From positions 5,924,001 through 5,988,000 of the forward strand of contig NC_065887.2 of the NCBI RefSeq assembly GCF_932274485.2: 64,000 nt of DNA. The letters are read 5' to 3'. The DNA comes from Patella vulgata (Eukaryota > Mollusca > Gastropoda > Patellidae). A model generated the notes under the pieces. The model was given only the letters and a program-made list of their open reading frames with translations, was not told where the DNA came from and made no database searches. Of the stretch, positions 13,082 through 23,601 are shown in pieces (position 1 is the first letter of the stretch; each line of letters starts with the position of its first letter). The position numbers and the translations under genes are program-made.

Positions 13082-13760
13082 TTATAAATATACACAACAA
13101 TTTAATATATAATTTATATTAACAACCAACAGTGGTGAAGCAAAAACTGCATCAACTTTTCCCCTTGTGCATAAAAGGGATAAAATTTGATACACATGCT
13201 GGAATAAAACCTTGTCACTTGTTTGAGGCAGGCTTTCGTCCTGCACTTGACAAGGAAACACGTGCGGTAAAATCACTTCTATATGTCTGGTTAACCTGAT
13301 ATCATGATACATGTTTATCAGGGTCAGTTCAGGTTGTTGTATAATACACCAGAACTCACCTGTGCCGCTACAGATGTTCTCAATGATCATCAGAATAAAA
13401 TATGTAAGACCCCGAAATTAAAATCGCTGATTGCCATTTGATTAAGAATCAAATATATATGATTATATTCAAGCTAGGATTCAGCCAGGTTAAAAACAGG
13501 CCCATCAAAAGATGTTATCCAACAATTATAGGTGGCGCTGGTTTGTTTATTCTGCCTGCATTGCACACGTAACCATTGCACACACGACTTTTGATGCACA
13601 CCTTATTCTGTTAGTACGCACAGGAGGACCGCACTACACACAAAACAAAATCGACAAAACAAACCTGGGGACAAGATAAACTACAGACATTACAAGAAAT
13701 AAACAACAAATATCAAATACAGTGAAGGGATCCAGGGACCAGGCGTAAGCTAAATATTAA
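13082..13760 (-). repeat. Dispersed repeat in the 3' flank of the TRIM gene at 14079
   Basis: The reverse complement matches 38020-38560 over about 500 bp, and shorter parts match the 3' flanks of the other TRIM copies (25155-25210, 32240-32350, 41695-41885). A common core reads CAAAATAAACAA next to CAGCGCCACCTATAA. Here AGAATAAAC (13545-13553, minus strand) could supply a polyadenylation signal about 530 bp beyond the TRIM stop codon. The 102-aa ORF 13082-13390 shares its first 30 or so residues with an ORF at 38454, but the frames then diverge, so I do not call it a gene. Confidence 0.75.
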
Positions 13761-13929
13761 AATATATTTCATTTGACATATAAATAACTAAACATTAAAA
13801 TCTATTTCATTTGACATATAAATAACCAAGTTCCCTTTTGATTTTGATTGAACTAACATATTTTACAGTAGAGATGTGTCCTTGTATTATATGACACCGA
13901 TCATAGTATGTTATGTAATTCTATAAATA

Positions 13930-14040
13930 TATATATCCTTGCATTGGACTAACAATAGAGATATGTCCTTGTATTGGGCTAACAATAGATATATGTCCTT
14001 ATATTGGGCTAACAATAGAAATATGTCCTTGTATTATGAT
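13930..14040. repeat. 31-bp minisatellite downstream of TRIM gene 1
   Basis: The unit GGGCTAACAATAGATATATG followed by TCCTTGTATT repeats about 3.5 times just past the stop codon of the minus-strand TRIM gene. The other TRIM copies have a single unit at this place (ACAAGGACATAT-type), so it expanded after the gene was duplicated. Confidence 0.8.
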
Positions 14041-14078
14041 GACACCCATCTATCGTACTATGTTCTGTAATATAAATG

Positions 14079-15332
14079 TCAGTATCGTTCTATGCTGATT
14101 ATTTGTACAGTTGCCTGTATATCAAATGTTTTATTGTTAATAAACCCTTCCGTCACATCCTCTAGTTTATTCCACTCTATAAAGATAAAACCAAATCCTT
14201 TACCTGGTGTAAATGTACATGTAAATTGTCCCACTTTAGATTTACTTACATCGTTTATATTTAATAGTTTCAGGCTATAACTAGCTGTAACGGTTTTAAC
14301 TGTTTTATCTTCTGCTACATTCAGATTCAGAAACGAACATAATCCTGTACCGGTACGATGTTCAGCGTTTACAGACCATGACATTCCTTGTATTATTATT
14401 TCTTCATCACCACTGTAGTTGGTATCTGTCTTAACTATATCATTCAAACTAAACCTAGTAATCCAGGTTGGTGACTCCATTATTTTAAATTCTCCTAGCA
14501 ACGTTTGTAAAGTTTTAACATCTACATTCACCATAGGATAATGAACATATCGTAATAGGGGTGTATCGAAACTGGTTGATCTGCTGTCTTCAGTCAGTGT
14601 TTGTGCATTGGTTAAAGCATTTACAACTGGAACAGTGGATTTACCATTCAGCACCTCATTTATATATGTAACACTGGTATGTAGGGAACTTTTGAATTGG
14701 ATCATATCTTCATGTAATGTCTGTAACTTTTTTCTTTCTTCATCACAAATTTTATTCATTTCACATTTTATCTCATCGCCATGTTTTGTGACCTCTCCAC
14801 ACACTCTTTGAACCTGTATATCAACATTGTGGCAGGCTTTTGTAGCTTGGTTCTTGATGTCAGATATTTGATTGATTAACGATTCACAGTGTTTCTCGAC
14901 TTCATCAATCTTCCCTTCTAACTCCCGCTTTATAATGTTTAACTTTCCTCTGATTTCTTGGTCTACTTCAGAAAGATCTGTTTTTGAGTGAGTTGTATGA
15001 TCCAATATAACACAGCTACCACAACCAGCAACAGAACAATCACGACAATAAAATTCTACTTCTTTTCTCTTGTGTCTTGTACAGAAATTATTTTGTGTTT
15101 CACCCTTTGGATGAATGTAAATGTTTGTTGTAAACCCACTTGCACCACTACATGGTACTTGAATCGCTATTCTACAATTAGGGCAATTAAATTTGTTGAG
15201 ATGTGAATGTGCTTTGATATAATTGTCTATACAATGTTCACAAAACGTGTGAAAACATGGCAGTATTTTAGGTTTAGTAAAATCCTCTAAACAAATACTA
15301 CAGATATGTGTATCATCGCATCTTTCCGCCAT
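14079..15332 (-). CDS. TRIM-type E3 ubiquitin ligase, RING / B-box / coiled coil / MATH (copy 1)
   Basis: A single-exon gene of 417 residues. A C3HC4 RING lies at 11-53 (C11, C14, C26, H28, C31, C34, C50, C53), with CSICLEDF and FCEHC visible. A B-box type 2 lies at 84-115 (C84, H87, C96, C99, C104, C107, H112, H115), all eight zinc ligands intact. A charged heptad-like helical region spans about 120-245. A C-terminal domain from about 288 has MATH-like landmarks: a GMSW strand, SLKLLNIND, a FIEWNKLED stretch and a closing FDIQATVQI strand. In the TRIM family RING recruits the E2, the coiled coil dimerises, and MATH would bind substrate. I chose the ATG at 15332 because ATGGCGGA is conserved in all copies and has A at -3; an in-frame ATG seven codons upstream (15353) is possible. 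The MATH call is from pattern reading only. No introns are needed. Confidence 0.9.
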   Translation of the reverse strand: MAERCDDTHICSICLEDFTKPKILPCFHTFCEHCIDNYIKAHSHLNKFNCPNCRIAIQVPCSGASGFTTNIYIHPKGETQNNFCTRHKRKEVEFYCRDCSVAGCGSCVILDHTTHSKTDLSEVDQEIRGKLNIIKRELEGKIDEVEKHCESLINQISDIKNQATKACHNVDIQVQRVCGEVTKHGDEIKCEMNKICDEERKKLQTLHEDMIQFKSSLHTSVTYINEVLNGKSTVPVVNALTNAQTLTEDSRSTSFDTPLLRYVHYPMVNVDVKTLQTLLGEFKIMESPTWITRFSLNDIVKTDTNYSGDEEIIIQGMSWSVNAEHRTGTGLCSFLNLNVAEDKTVKTVTASYSLKLLNINDVSKSKVGQFTCTFTPGKGFGFIFIEWNKLEDVTEGFINNKTFDIQATVQIISIERY

Positions 15333-15395
15333 GTTTATAGATATGTACAACACAGTTAGACACAGTCCATGTAAAAACTACAGCAAATATTCACA
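15333..15395 (-). promoter_or_regulatory. Conserved 5' leader / core promoter candidate of TRIM copy 1
   Basis: On the minus strand the bases before the ATG include GTAGTTTTTACATGGACTG then TGTCTAACTGTGTTGTACAT. Nearly the same leader precedes the ATG at 33691, at 40281 and at the decayed copy (23205-23256). Its conservation may only reflect recent duplication, but it marks the most likely transcribed leader. Confidence 0.4.
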
Positions 15396-15555
15396 TATTT
15401 TGGTTATTAAGTTATCTATATGTCCAGTTTCAACAGAGACTGTCCAGTTTGTAAGTTTATGTTAAAATTACAGCAATATTCACAGATTATATTGATATAG
15501 TTGTTTGTACAACAGTTCATATTACAGAAGTAAAACAGACACTTGTCCTAGATTT

Positions 15556-15890
15556 CAGTATTATGATGTGTACAGGTTATAACACACGACTAAACATACA
15601 CACCTGTCGTCGATTTCACAGTTTTTGTTGAAATTACACTATAATATTCATGGTATTATACATACGACAGTTCAGGTAACAAGTAAAACAGACACTAGAT
15701 TTCAGTATTATGATGTGTACAGGTTATAACACACGACTAAACATACACACCTGTCGTCGATTTCACAGTTTTTGTTGAAATTACACTATAATATTCATGG
15801 TATTATACATACGACAGTTCAGGTAACAAGTAAAACAGACACTAGATTTCTGTATTATGATGTGTACAAGTTATAACACACGACTAATAA
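15556..15890. repeat. 147-bp tandem repeat upstream of TRIM copy 1
   Basis: TACAGGTTATAACACACGAC occurs at 15571 and 15719, with a close variant at 15865, giving a 146-148 bp period and about 2.3 copies. A single related unit lies upstream of the other TRIM copies (around 33880-33910 and 34130-34180), so this is a local expansion of TRIM upstream DNA. Confidence 0.85.
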
Positions 15891-17916
15891 TGCTTTTAGA
15901 TATCTATCTTTATATACCTGTCTGCTTGAGGTTATAACGGACGACTAAAATATGCTTTATATATATACCCGCTTTTACATTGCCTTTTAGGGGCACAAAA
16001 GGATATTACATCAGGGTTGTTTTTCCGAGAAACAGTAAAAAGGGGGTAAAAACCACGAAATTTGATATGAATGAACCATTCATTAATCAGCATTAATCAG
16101 CATTAAACTGGACAAAAGTGCAAATTATATGATTTTTGGTGATTGTATATGATTTTTGGTGATGTTAAAGTTACAATTTCATATTTTCTAAGAAGGTCAA
16201 AACATAATTATTTCTATGTCTTTTGCTCAATAGGTTGTCAACGCACTATTATACGATCATAGGTTATCTTTCTCACACTTACAAATCTTCACACCGGAAA
16301 TAATAACACAATTACCTCCCTTGTTTTCCTATTCCCCACCATGGAATAGCTATCTTCAAACGTTTGAATTTGAAGTTGAAAATGATATTTTTGCCAATTT
16401 CTCAACTGGCAATAGTGAATTATAGGATTCATAGGATTATTCTTTAACAAGGTAGGACTGTTTATATATAGATACCAACTATTTTAGGGCTTTATTTTAA
16501 TACATTTTAAAAATATAACTTAAAAATATGAAATTGTAACTTTAAATGATTTTTTCGAATTTTCAACAAGGATTTGATATTGAATGTACATAACTAAGCA
16601 ACACTTTAAATACCACTTTTACCAGTCCCGCCGACTCGTGTTACATAGTGTGAAGTATGTGTTAAGGATTTAACGTCCAATACATTAAATATATTATGGA
16701 CAGGTTGATTTAATTAAATTATTTACACTTAATTGGTTGAAAAATTGGTAAATATATACAATACATCAAAAGTCTCCTTAATATTGGTAAAACACAAAAT
16801 AAAAAGTCCTTGAATAGTAAAAAGTAAATTTAAAACACACTTATAAAATCGCTGTCGTGAGAAGAGAGGGCGGGTCATTTTCTCTTTTTGTCATAATAAA
16901 AACAGGTTAAAATAGGAGGTACAGCTGAATGATGTTTGACGTCACCAGCTGCTGCCTTATGTATCGTAGTCAAGTTAGATAATCCAATGATCACTAATTA
17001 CGTTTACTAGTGTTTAGTTGTCACGCATCAATTGTTCTGTAGCCTGCCATATGATTATAGTAAGATAATCTATCACTGACAACTGATTTCATTATGTAGT
17101 TTTTATATAAATTATTTTATTCAATGTCATTAATGAATGTACAATTATAGTTGATTACCTAAATATTATGAACTGAATTTTGTATAACTTGGTTTAGGAC
17201 TGTGATATAAATCTTGTCTTCTATATCACCCAAGGGGCGCCTTCTAAATCCCGTGGGTTTACTTCGGGTACACCGGGTTCCCCCAACAGGAAAGACTCGT
17301 GTGCTAAGATAAACAAAAATGAAAGAATAACAACTTGTCTGCGATATCACCTTCGGTAGAAGCGGACGATAAAGACCAAGAACAACAACATATAAATGGG
17401 ATGAGCTCTGGAAGCTTGCCAGGGGATGGTGTGTCGTATATTTGGTATTTTGATAAAATGTTGAAACCAGATCGTCTTTTATTTCTGTTAATTCAAACTA
17501 TGGTATACTCGACCTCTGACAAGTGGGACTCGGCAAGATAAATACCGAGATGCTTCTCAAACTTCGTCTGCCAGCGGAGCTTACCATGTGGTACCCCCAC
17601 CCCCACCCCAGGAAATTTGAAAGATTTGTCGACCGCAAGCACGAATGGTGATAGTGGGATCCTAGAATTAAGACGGTGGTATTAACATCATCTATTTATA
17701 TGTAACACGTCACTGGTTTCCACGAATAAAATGAATAGTCAGGCCTTTTATAATGCTCCTTAACGCCGTCATGTGTGTAAAAATGAAATAGATATTTGAG
17801 TAACATCCTTGTTGAATAAGCATACCAATAATAATATATATTATAAAGAAGGCGGTGTGTGAAATTGTATACGTATGTATAACATCAGCGATAAATATAT
17901 GGTTGATATATAGAGG
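15891..17916. other. Intergenic DNA, no supported gene
   Basis: This is AT-rich sequence between TRIM copy 1 and the foldback element. A small duplication, TATGATTTTTGGTGAT (16127-16165), is visible. Bases 17336-17370 carry a motif, TCTGCGATATCACCTTCGGT, that recurs near 57598 and in reverse in the duplicated block (3384-3420, about 6333-6368, about 8911-8946). The 60-70 aa frames at 17159-17541 overlap that repeated motif and show no domain. Confidence 0.4.
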
Positions 17917-18056
17917 ATATTTGTCGTTTTAGAGTGAATAACATATTTTATTTCATATTTTATGCTACGAATGCGTAGCATGAGTGAAAATATAAACGTT
18001 TTCTTGCTTAGAGATGAAATAAAATATGTTATTCACGACAAAACGACAAATGTTCT
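17917..18056. mobile_element. Foldback / MITE-like hairpin element
   Basis: GTGAATAACATATTTTATTT (17934) is followed about 60 bp later by its exact reverse complement (18013-18034). The similarity extends outward through ATTTGTCGTTTT to about 38-40 bp per arm. The centre holds a second small hairpin, ATGCTACG / CGTAGCAT (17961-17980). Further palindromic sequence with AGTGGAATA / TATTCCACT arms follows to about 18170. No coding sequence is present. Confidence 0.7.
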
Positions 18057-18567
18057 ATTTATTTTATGATTTTACAATCATTTTAGGTAAAAACAACATG
18101 TACTACTTTAGCCAGTGGAATAACACTTTTATTTCACTGATAAAACGCGGTATTCCACTACTGATCATAAAATAAAATTCATTATTTATAGATTTGGATC
18201 CTGAATTTTAAAAGTTTTAATAACCAGAAGCGTGTTATGAAGTGTGTTTACCGATTCCCCCTTACCAAGGTAAAATATCAGACAAATTTATACATAAAAT
18301 GGCCCCGTGATCATTACAAATTCGTGTTAATCACTTAAAATGAAAGTTATTGTTTTATTAGGCTTCGGGCACTTTATTTTGTCAACTAGATGAAATAATA
18401 ATTTTTGTTTTCACTTTACCCGTCTTTCCGAAAAGTCAGGTTGCCCGAAAGGTTTCTTTTTCTGATGTGTGTGTGTGTGGGGGGGGGGGGGGGCAACTCG
18501 CTGATGACAAAGAATATGAAAAAAGTAATACAATTATAATACGTTATAGAAGGATGTAAGGTGTAAA

Positions 18568-18630
18568 GTGAAATAAAATGGGGTTTAGCGTCATGCTGTC
18601 GCGTATAGACTGGGCTAATGAAGACGGATC
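18568..18630 (-). mobile_element. SINE (type A) tail fragment
   Basis: AAAATGGGGTTTAGCGTC followed by GACTGGGCTAATGAAGACGG is the reverse complement of the type A SINE 3' end. Only about 60 bp remains. Confidence 0.7.
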
Positions 18631-19378
18631 TAGGAAATATTTATGGGTATAGGTCAAAAGGTTAGTAATAGGATTACGATATAATAATGGATGACTAATA
18701 TGATTCAACTGTTGTAGGGGGTCAAATTATCTATAAAACGACCACACAAGGGTTCAGTTTCACAACAGTTTATTTAATATTCAGTAAAAAAAACCCCTGA
18801 AAGTATATAATTTCAATATAAGTTATCTAATCAACATATACAATCAATGCGTTCATTTCATTAAAATAACATATTACATGTTAATATTAAAACACCTCAA
18901 AATACTATCTATATATACTTATATATACTTAATTTATAATATCAATAGTTTAAAGGAACAACTACCTCCTGTTAACCAGCATGAAATATGAAGGTATAAA
19001 CTAATTAATCTTACTAATAGAAATAGGTTCTTACCTAAGAATGGGTTTTTAAATGGAAGTAGCCAGAGACTGGAATGAGGTGAAGGTGATTTTACAAACA
19101 ACTCCAAGAAACCTTCGGGTCAAAGGTGAAAATGAAACACCAGTGAGCAGGTTGAGTGAACTCTAACTCACTGTATACCTTTAAGAAGAGTGTATAGAAC
19201 AGAACAGTTTAAAGATGCAGTGATGTGTAACATAGTATCTAAGAGTAAATTAGAATTGTGACCATATTAAAATGTTCATACAATAAATAAAATTACTCTA
19301 CTACACAACAATGATAACAGATCCTATCCCATTTATGACTAACGACAATCGAAATAGACATATGAAGGAAAACTGATA

Positions 19379-20009
19379 TCTATATATATATTTGTGACTG
19401 TCGTTTATCTGTCTGTCTTTCTGTCTGTCTGTCTGTTCGGGGTTGGCGGCTACATCTGCCCCGAGTCTGAAATTTGGGGTATAGGGGTAGCTCGGACCGG
19501 GGAGTAACATAGGCCAGGTGGCGTTAGTCTACCACTTCCGGTTTCGGAGTTATGACCCCCGAGCGAAGCCGGTCTGTTCGGGGTTGGCCGCTACACAAGG
19601 TCTGCCCCGACTCTGAAATTTGGGGTATAGGAATAGCTCGGACCGGGGAGTAAAATAGGCCAGGTGGCGTTAGTTTACCACTTCCGGTTTCGGAGTTATG
19701 ACCCCCGAGCGAAGTCTGTTCGGGGTTGGCGGCTACACTAGGTCTGCCCCGAGTCTGAAATTTGGGGTATAGGGGTATCTCCGACCGGGGAGTAACATAG
19801 GCCAGGTGGCGTTAGTCTACCACTTCCGATTTCGGAGTTATGACCCCCGAGCGAAGTCCGTTCGGGGTTGGCGGCTACATCTGCCCCGAGTCTGAAATTT
19901 GGGGTATAGGGGTAGCTCGGACCGGGGTGTAACATAGGCCAGGTGGCGTTAGTCTACCACTTCCGGTTTCGGAGTTATGACCCCCGAGCGAAGCCGGGTA
20001 TCCTGCTAG
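19379..20009 (+). mobile_element. Non-autonomous Helitron-like element with four 142-bp tandem units
   Basis: The 631-bp element begins with TCTATATATATATTTG after an A and ends with TCCTGCTAG before a T, as canonical Helitrons do (5' TC, 3' CTRR, insertion between A and T). Inside are a short (CTGT)n microsatellite and four tandem units starting at 19432, 19573, 19715 and 19857 (141-142 bp each). A short CCCG / CGGG stem lies about 10 bp before the 3' end. A second copy of almost the same length is at 34233-34864 in opposite orientation, which fixes both ends. There is no Rep/helicase, so it would have moved in trans. It recalls the tandem-repeat-bearing Helentron-associated elements of bivalves. 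ORFs within it are repeats. Confidence 0.8.
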
Positions 20010-20011
20010 TA

Positions 20012-21490
20012 TATATATATATATATATGCAGCTATATAAAGACGACGTTCATGTATAGTAATAATGTACACAAATACACGAAACCACACCGAACACATG
20101 ACTAAACTTTATACATTTCAATAGTGTCCCACCTTCTGAACTAAAAGATCCGCCACCTAAAAATCATAACTCGTGGTTGCGTACGTATAGGCCTTTCACA
20201 TACGAACACAAAAAGAAAATAACATATTTATGGAAAGCTGGGTCAACCTTGTATTTTCAAACGACCTACAAAACAATAAAATGAGTAATATTTCTAGAGA
20301 ATCCTCAATAATTTAATCATCTATTCAGTTTAAAGTGCACGATGCAGGGTATACATGATCTTTCAGGAATACCTGATTCCACTTCTCATTCAATTTTGCC
20401 GCGCATTTGTGCATAACATCATTTGTCGTTTCTTTTTTTTCTCTTTATCAATAGCTTAAGACTTGCCAAAGAGCAATAATTTGTTGTTACACGAAAATGG
20501 GGTTTCACATTTCACTTGGAAAATATATTTTATGTGGTGCTAGAAATCAAATCTTGCGCGATAATTCAAGCAATTTAAAATAATACAAAATACAGCGTCA
20601 CAGTCATTATAATTAAAATAAAAATGGAATTTAACGCCCTACTATTCTGCTCATCACGTCGTTTCCATTCTTGACAATTTTTCCAGGCGAAGTACGAATT
20701 TCGAGTAATATTTATGGAAATATGTGGTAAAATTCTTTTACAAACAATTTTATAATCCTTTATTCAATTGAAAATATTAACTGCGGTCCTGTTACATTTT
20801 GATTGATACCTTTCTTTAACCTCATTTTTTTTTTATTGCTATGGATCTTTATGTTATATGGTCTGGGTTTTTAAATCTTTCCGAATGCCAAAGCTTTAAC
20901 AACCCACAACAACACGCCCACCACGGTTCTCCGTATCGTGACCCTGTCAGTTGTAGCTTAAACCACCACTGTTCTCCGCGACCATAACAGTTGCAGCTTT
21001 AACAGCCACGGATTTCCGCGACAGGTTGTGGTATTAACCACACAACTACCACGGCTCTCCGTGGCCATGACATCATGTAGCCTTTAGCACCATTGTTTTC
21101 CATGGCCACGACAGGTTGTAGTTTTAACCGTGGAACTTATAATACATTATAGTTTTAACCATGCGACCACCACGATTTCATACTTGGCAAGTTGCCAATG
21201 ACCTGTGTTTAGTATAAAATATTATGAAAGGAATATTTTTATTTCTGACGTGTAGATTTATTTTGATAATAATATATCTATTGTTGATTACATAATAAAA
21301 CGTCTCCATGTATTTATTAATGTTACGACTCGTTCTTCAATTGAACAATCAATCTATTGAATGTCCACGTGCAAATCTCACGTATACAACAAATGACAGA
21401 GCGGGTTTCCCGAGAAATTTATTTTCAGTATACAACAAATTCCCGGGGAATTTATTTTTAGTTCAACTGGGCCCTATATTACCTAAAATT
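20012..21490. repeat. Long inverted duplication, left arm
   Basis: Reading through this region, its reverse complement aligns with 47170-48230. Shared landmarks in order are GCAGCTATATAAAGACGAC, ACACGAAACCACACCGAACA, AAAGTGCACGATGCAGGGTA, a SINE tail scrap at 20617-20662, CACGGATTTCCGCGACAGGT and CACGTATACAACAAATGAC. Divergence is moderate with several indels, so it is much older than the 1.4-10.5 kb duplication. A stretch near 20205-20345 could be translated to a sequence resembling the ORF at 47883-48116, but here it contains stops. No function is recognised. Confidence 0.8.
20880..21180. repeat. Diverged tandem repeat with CCACGG / TTAACC words
   Basis: Units of roughly 50-75 bp share ACCACGGTTCTCCG-like and ACAGGTTGTAGTTTTAACC-like segments. 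This part of the inverted duplication has a shorter counterpart at 47440-47570, so the unit number changed after the arms separated. Confidence 0.6.
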
Positions 21491-21700
21491 TGCTTTTTTA
21501 TCCGACGGCATACTTTTGGCAATACTACAAATGCACTAAAAAAATCAAAGGTACTCCCGGGGAATTTATTTATTTTCCGTTCAACGTGCAGGTACTATAT
21601 ATATTACCTCGATTTTTTTGGATCTGATGACAGACTATTAGCAATACTATAAATGCCCTAAGAAAATCTCAGGTACCACCTCAACTTAGAATGGCGATGC
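21437..21700. repeat. 120-bp imperfect tandem duplication
   Basis: CCCGGGGAATTTATTT occurs near 21436 and 21556, followed each time by a TATTACCT...GCAATACTA...AATGC pattern. The 114-aa ORF spanning this stretch (21308-21652) lies wholly inside repeats and is not called. Confidence 0.65.
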
Positions 21701-22009
21701 CTTCAGCAAAACCAAACCCCAGTATGTTGACAGCAGGAAATACCATTTGCAGCCTTTTATTTGTGTGTTGTTTTTGTTAAATAATTTGACTAGTATCAAT
21801 TTGACTAGTTGTTACATATGTTTATATATTCGTTCCATTCCTGCCTTTTGAAAGCCTGTTGGGAATTATGCAAATATCATTTGTTACTATGATGAATAGA
21901 ATCCCGATCAAACCGAGTTGTTATAGGTTGTAACAGATTCGTGGTTAGAATAACAGCGTAAGTCAAGGGAAGCCCGATTCCCACTCGTCCAGGGTGATAC
22001 CGCCATTGT

Positions 22010-22135
22010 ACACACGACCTTAGACACATAACCTATTCTGTTAGTAAATGCTAGCTTGTTTATTTTGCCTACATTGCACACACGACCGTTGACGCATAAC
22101 TGTTTCCTGTTAGTTTCCAAATAAACTAAACCTTA
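22010..22135 (-). repeat. Fragment of the TRIM 3'-flank dispersed repeat
   Basis: CTTGTTTATTTTGCCTACATTGCACACACGACC-type sequence and the TTAAAATATATTTCATTT tail match the 13.5-13.8 kb flank in the same orientation. It lies upstream of the decayed TRIM copy in the antisense direction. It may be the remnant of a lost neighbouring copy. Confidence 0.6.
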
Positions 22136-22179
22136 AAATATATTTCATTTCACATGCAAGTAACAAAATTATTAGGGTG

Positions 22180-23256
22180 AGAGGGGAGGCGGGTCTTCAA
22201 ATTTGAGGCGCGCTGTCGTTCTCCTTCGTTCAACTAAAACCCAACCCGGGTGCGTATTTTATTGTTCTTCCCGGTCCTCCAATCGGTCTCCCCAACTGCG
22301 TGTTTTATTTGCACAAATAAAATATCAGAAATTGCCGAACATCCATCCTCAGGGGATGTTATTCATGTGTGCTTCTTATTTACTTCTTATAAATTTGCTC
22401 TTTACCGGTGCCAATCACGATCAGACAGTATTTTAATCTGTTATCAATTTCCCTTATAAGAATCGGTTAGCACACTATTTCAACCATTGTTCAACCTATA
22501 AAAACATTTACTGGGCCTTAAATAAAAAAATTATATTTATCCGACAGCGATCGCTATTATTAATAAACACCAATTAACTTATTTCTGCTAATTCATAATG
22601 TACAATTTAATGTTTACAGCATAATTATTATATTGTTCTCTTCAATTTATTTGTCAATTCTGTACAAATCTGCAATAACTCTTTATTTTAAATACGACTG
22701 AAAAAGACTAAACTTATTTTAAGAAAAAAAAAATATTGGCATCACTCCGCTTGTTTGGTCATTCACACTTTTTTCCATATTAATTTTGAAGGACGAATCT
22801 GCTCGAAAACGATCAGAGAACCCATACGGAAACATTGTGCTATGTGTATATAAATCAGTGATTGTTTTCTATTGTGCTCTATCGCTAAATACCACTCAAG
22901 TAAAACATGTATTGTCGTCTATATTCTACTGTACACCACATGCATAGGTACGCCCCCAAGACAGTTATATATAACGCGTATATGTTTATTCATGTGTTAT
23001 AACCTGTACACATTACAATACGAAAAATTATCAGTGTATGTTTTACTTATGTAATCGAACAGTCATATGAATATAAACTGTGAATATTGCTGTAATGTTA
23101 ACAGTCATATAAATATAAACTGTGAATATTGCTGTAATTTTAACATAAACTCGGGTAAAACTGGACATTGTTATATGATAACTCAATAATGTGGGAATAT
23201 AATTGCTGTAGTTTTTACATGGACTGCGTCTAATCGTGTTGTACATATCGGTAAAG
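22180..23256 (+). repeat. TRIM upstream flank, homologous to 39255-40280
   Basis: About 1 kb upstream of the decayed TRIM copy aligns with the upstream region of the intact gene at 40281. Landmarks are GGGTCTTCAAATTTGAGGCG versus GGGTCTTCATATTTCAGGCG, ATCCGACAGCGATC followed by CTATTATTAATA, and AAACGAT...GAGAAC...TGTGCTATGTGTATAT. A GTGAATATTGCTGTAAT unit near 23060-23150 is locally repeated. This shows that the duplicated unit included at least 1 kb of promoter-side DNA. Confidence 0.75.
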
Positions 23257-23277
23257 ATGGCGGAAGGAGGTAATTAA
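23257..23277 (+). pseudogene. TRIM 5'-end scrap (6 codons)
   Basis: ATGGCGGAAGGAGGTAAT followed by TAA preserves only the start of the TRIM reading frame. It sits after the same TACATGGACTGCGTCTAA leader as the intact genes. It is the first of three successive TRIM starts at 23257, 23404 and 23602. Confidence 0.6.
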
Positions 23278-23403
23278 CAATGTGTGAATATAATTGCTGT
23301 AGTTTTTACACAGACTGTGTCTATGTATAAAACAATCATATAAATATTCTCTGTTGAAACGTGGTTGTAATTTTTGCACGGACTGTTATAAATTTGTATG
23401 AAA

Positions 23404-23553
23404 ATGGCGGAAGGAGGCAATGAAACACATAGCTGTAGCATCTGCGTAGAGGATTTTACTAAATCTAAAATACTACCGTTTTCTAACACGTTTTATAAAC
23501 ATTGTAAAGGCGAATATATTAAAAAAGATTCAGATCTCAGCAAGTTTAACTGA
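23404..23553 (+). pseudogene. Truncated TRIM RING fragment (49 aa)
   Basis: The frame begins MAEGGNETHSCSICVEDF and stops after 49 codons where the intact genes continue NCPNC. Several RING zinc ligands are replaced: the PCFH ligand pair reads PFSN, and FC reads FY. It has its own copy of the leader upstream. It is a partial tandem duplication of promoter plus 5' end that cannot fold as a RING finger. Confidence 0.75.
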
Positions 23554-23601
23554 AACGTGGCTGTAATTTATGCATGGACTGTGCTATAAATTTCTATAAA
23601 A

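Noticed and set aside
13082-13390. 102-aa minus-strand ORF sharing MIIENICS...EFWC with an ORF at 38454
   Set aside because: The similarity comes from a dispersed repeat. After about 33 residues the frames diverge through indels, and there is no domain.
14092-15206. Plus-strand ORFs opposite TRIM copy 1 (62-72 aa)
   Set aside because: Antisense shadows of the TRIM coding strand. Similar shadows occur opposite the other TRIM copies.
21308-21652. 114-aa plus-strand ORF
   Set aside because: Its length spans a 120-bp repeat and part of the inverted duplication. The counterpart near 47.2 kb is not open, and no domain is visible.
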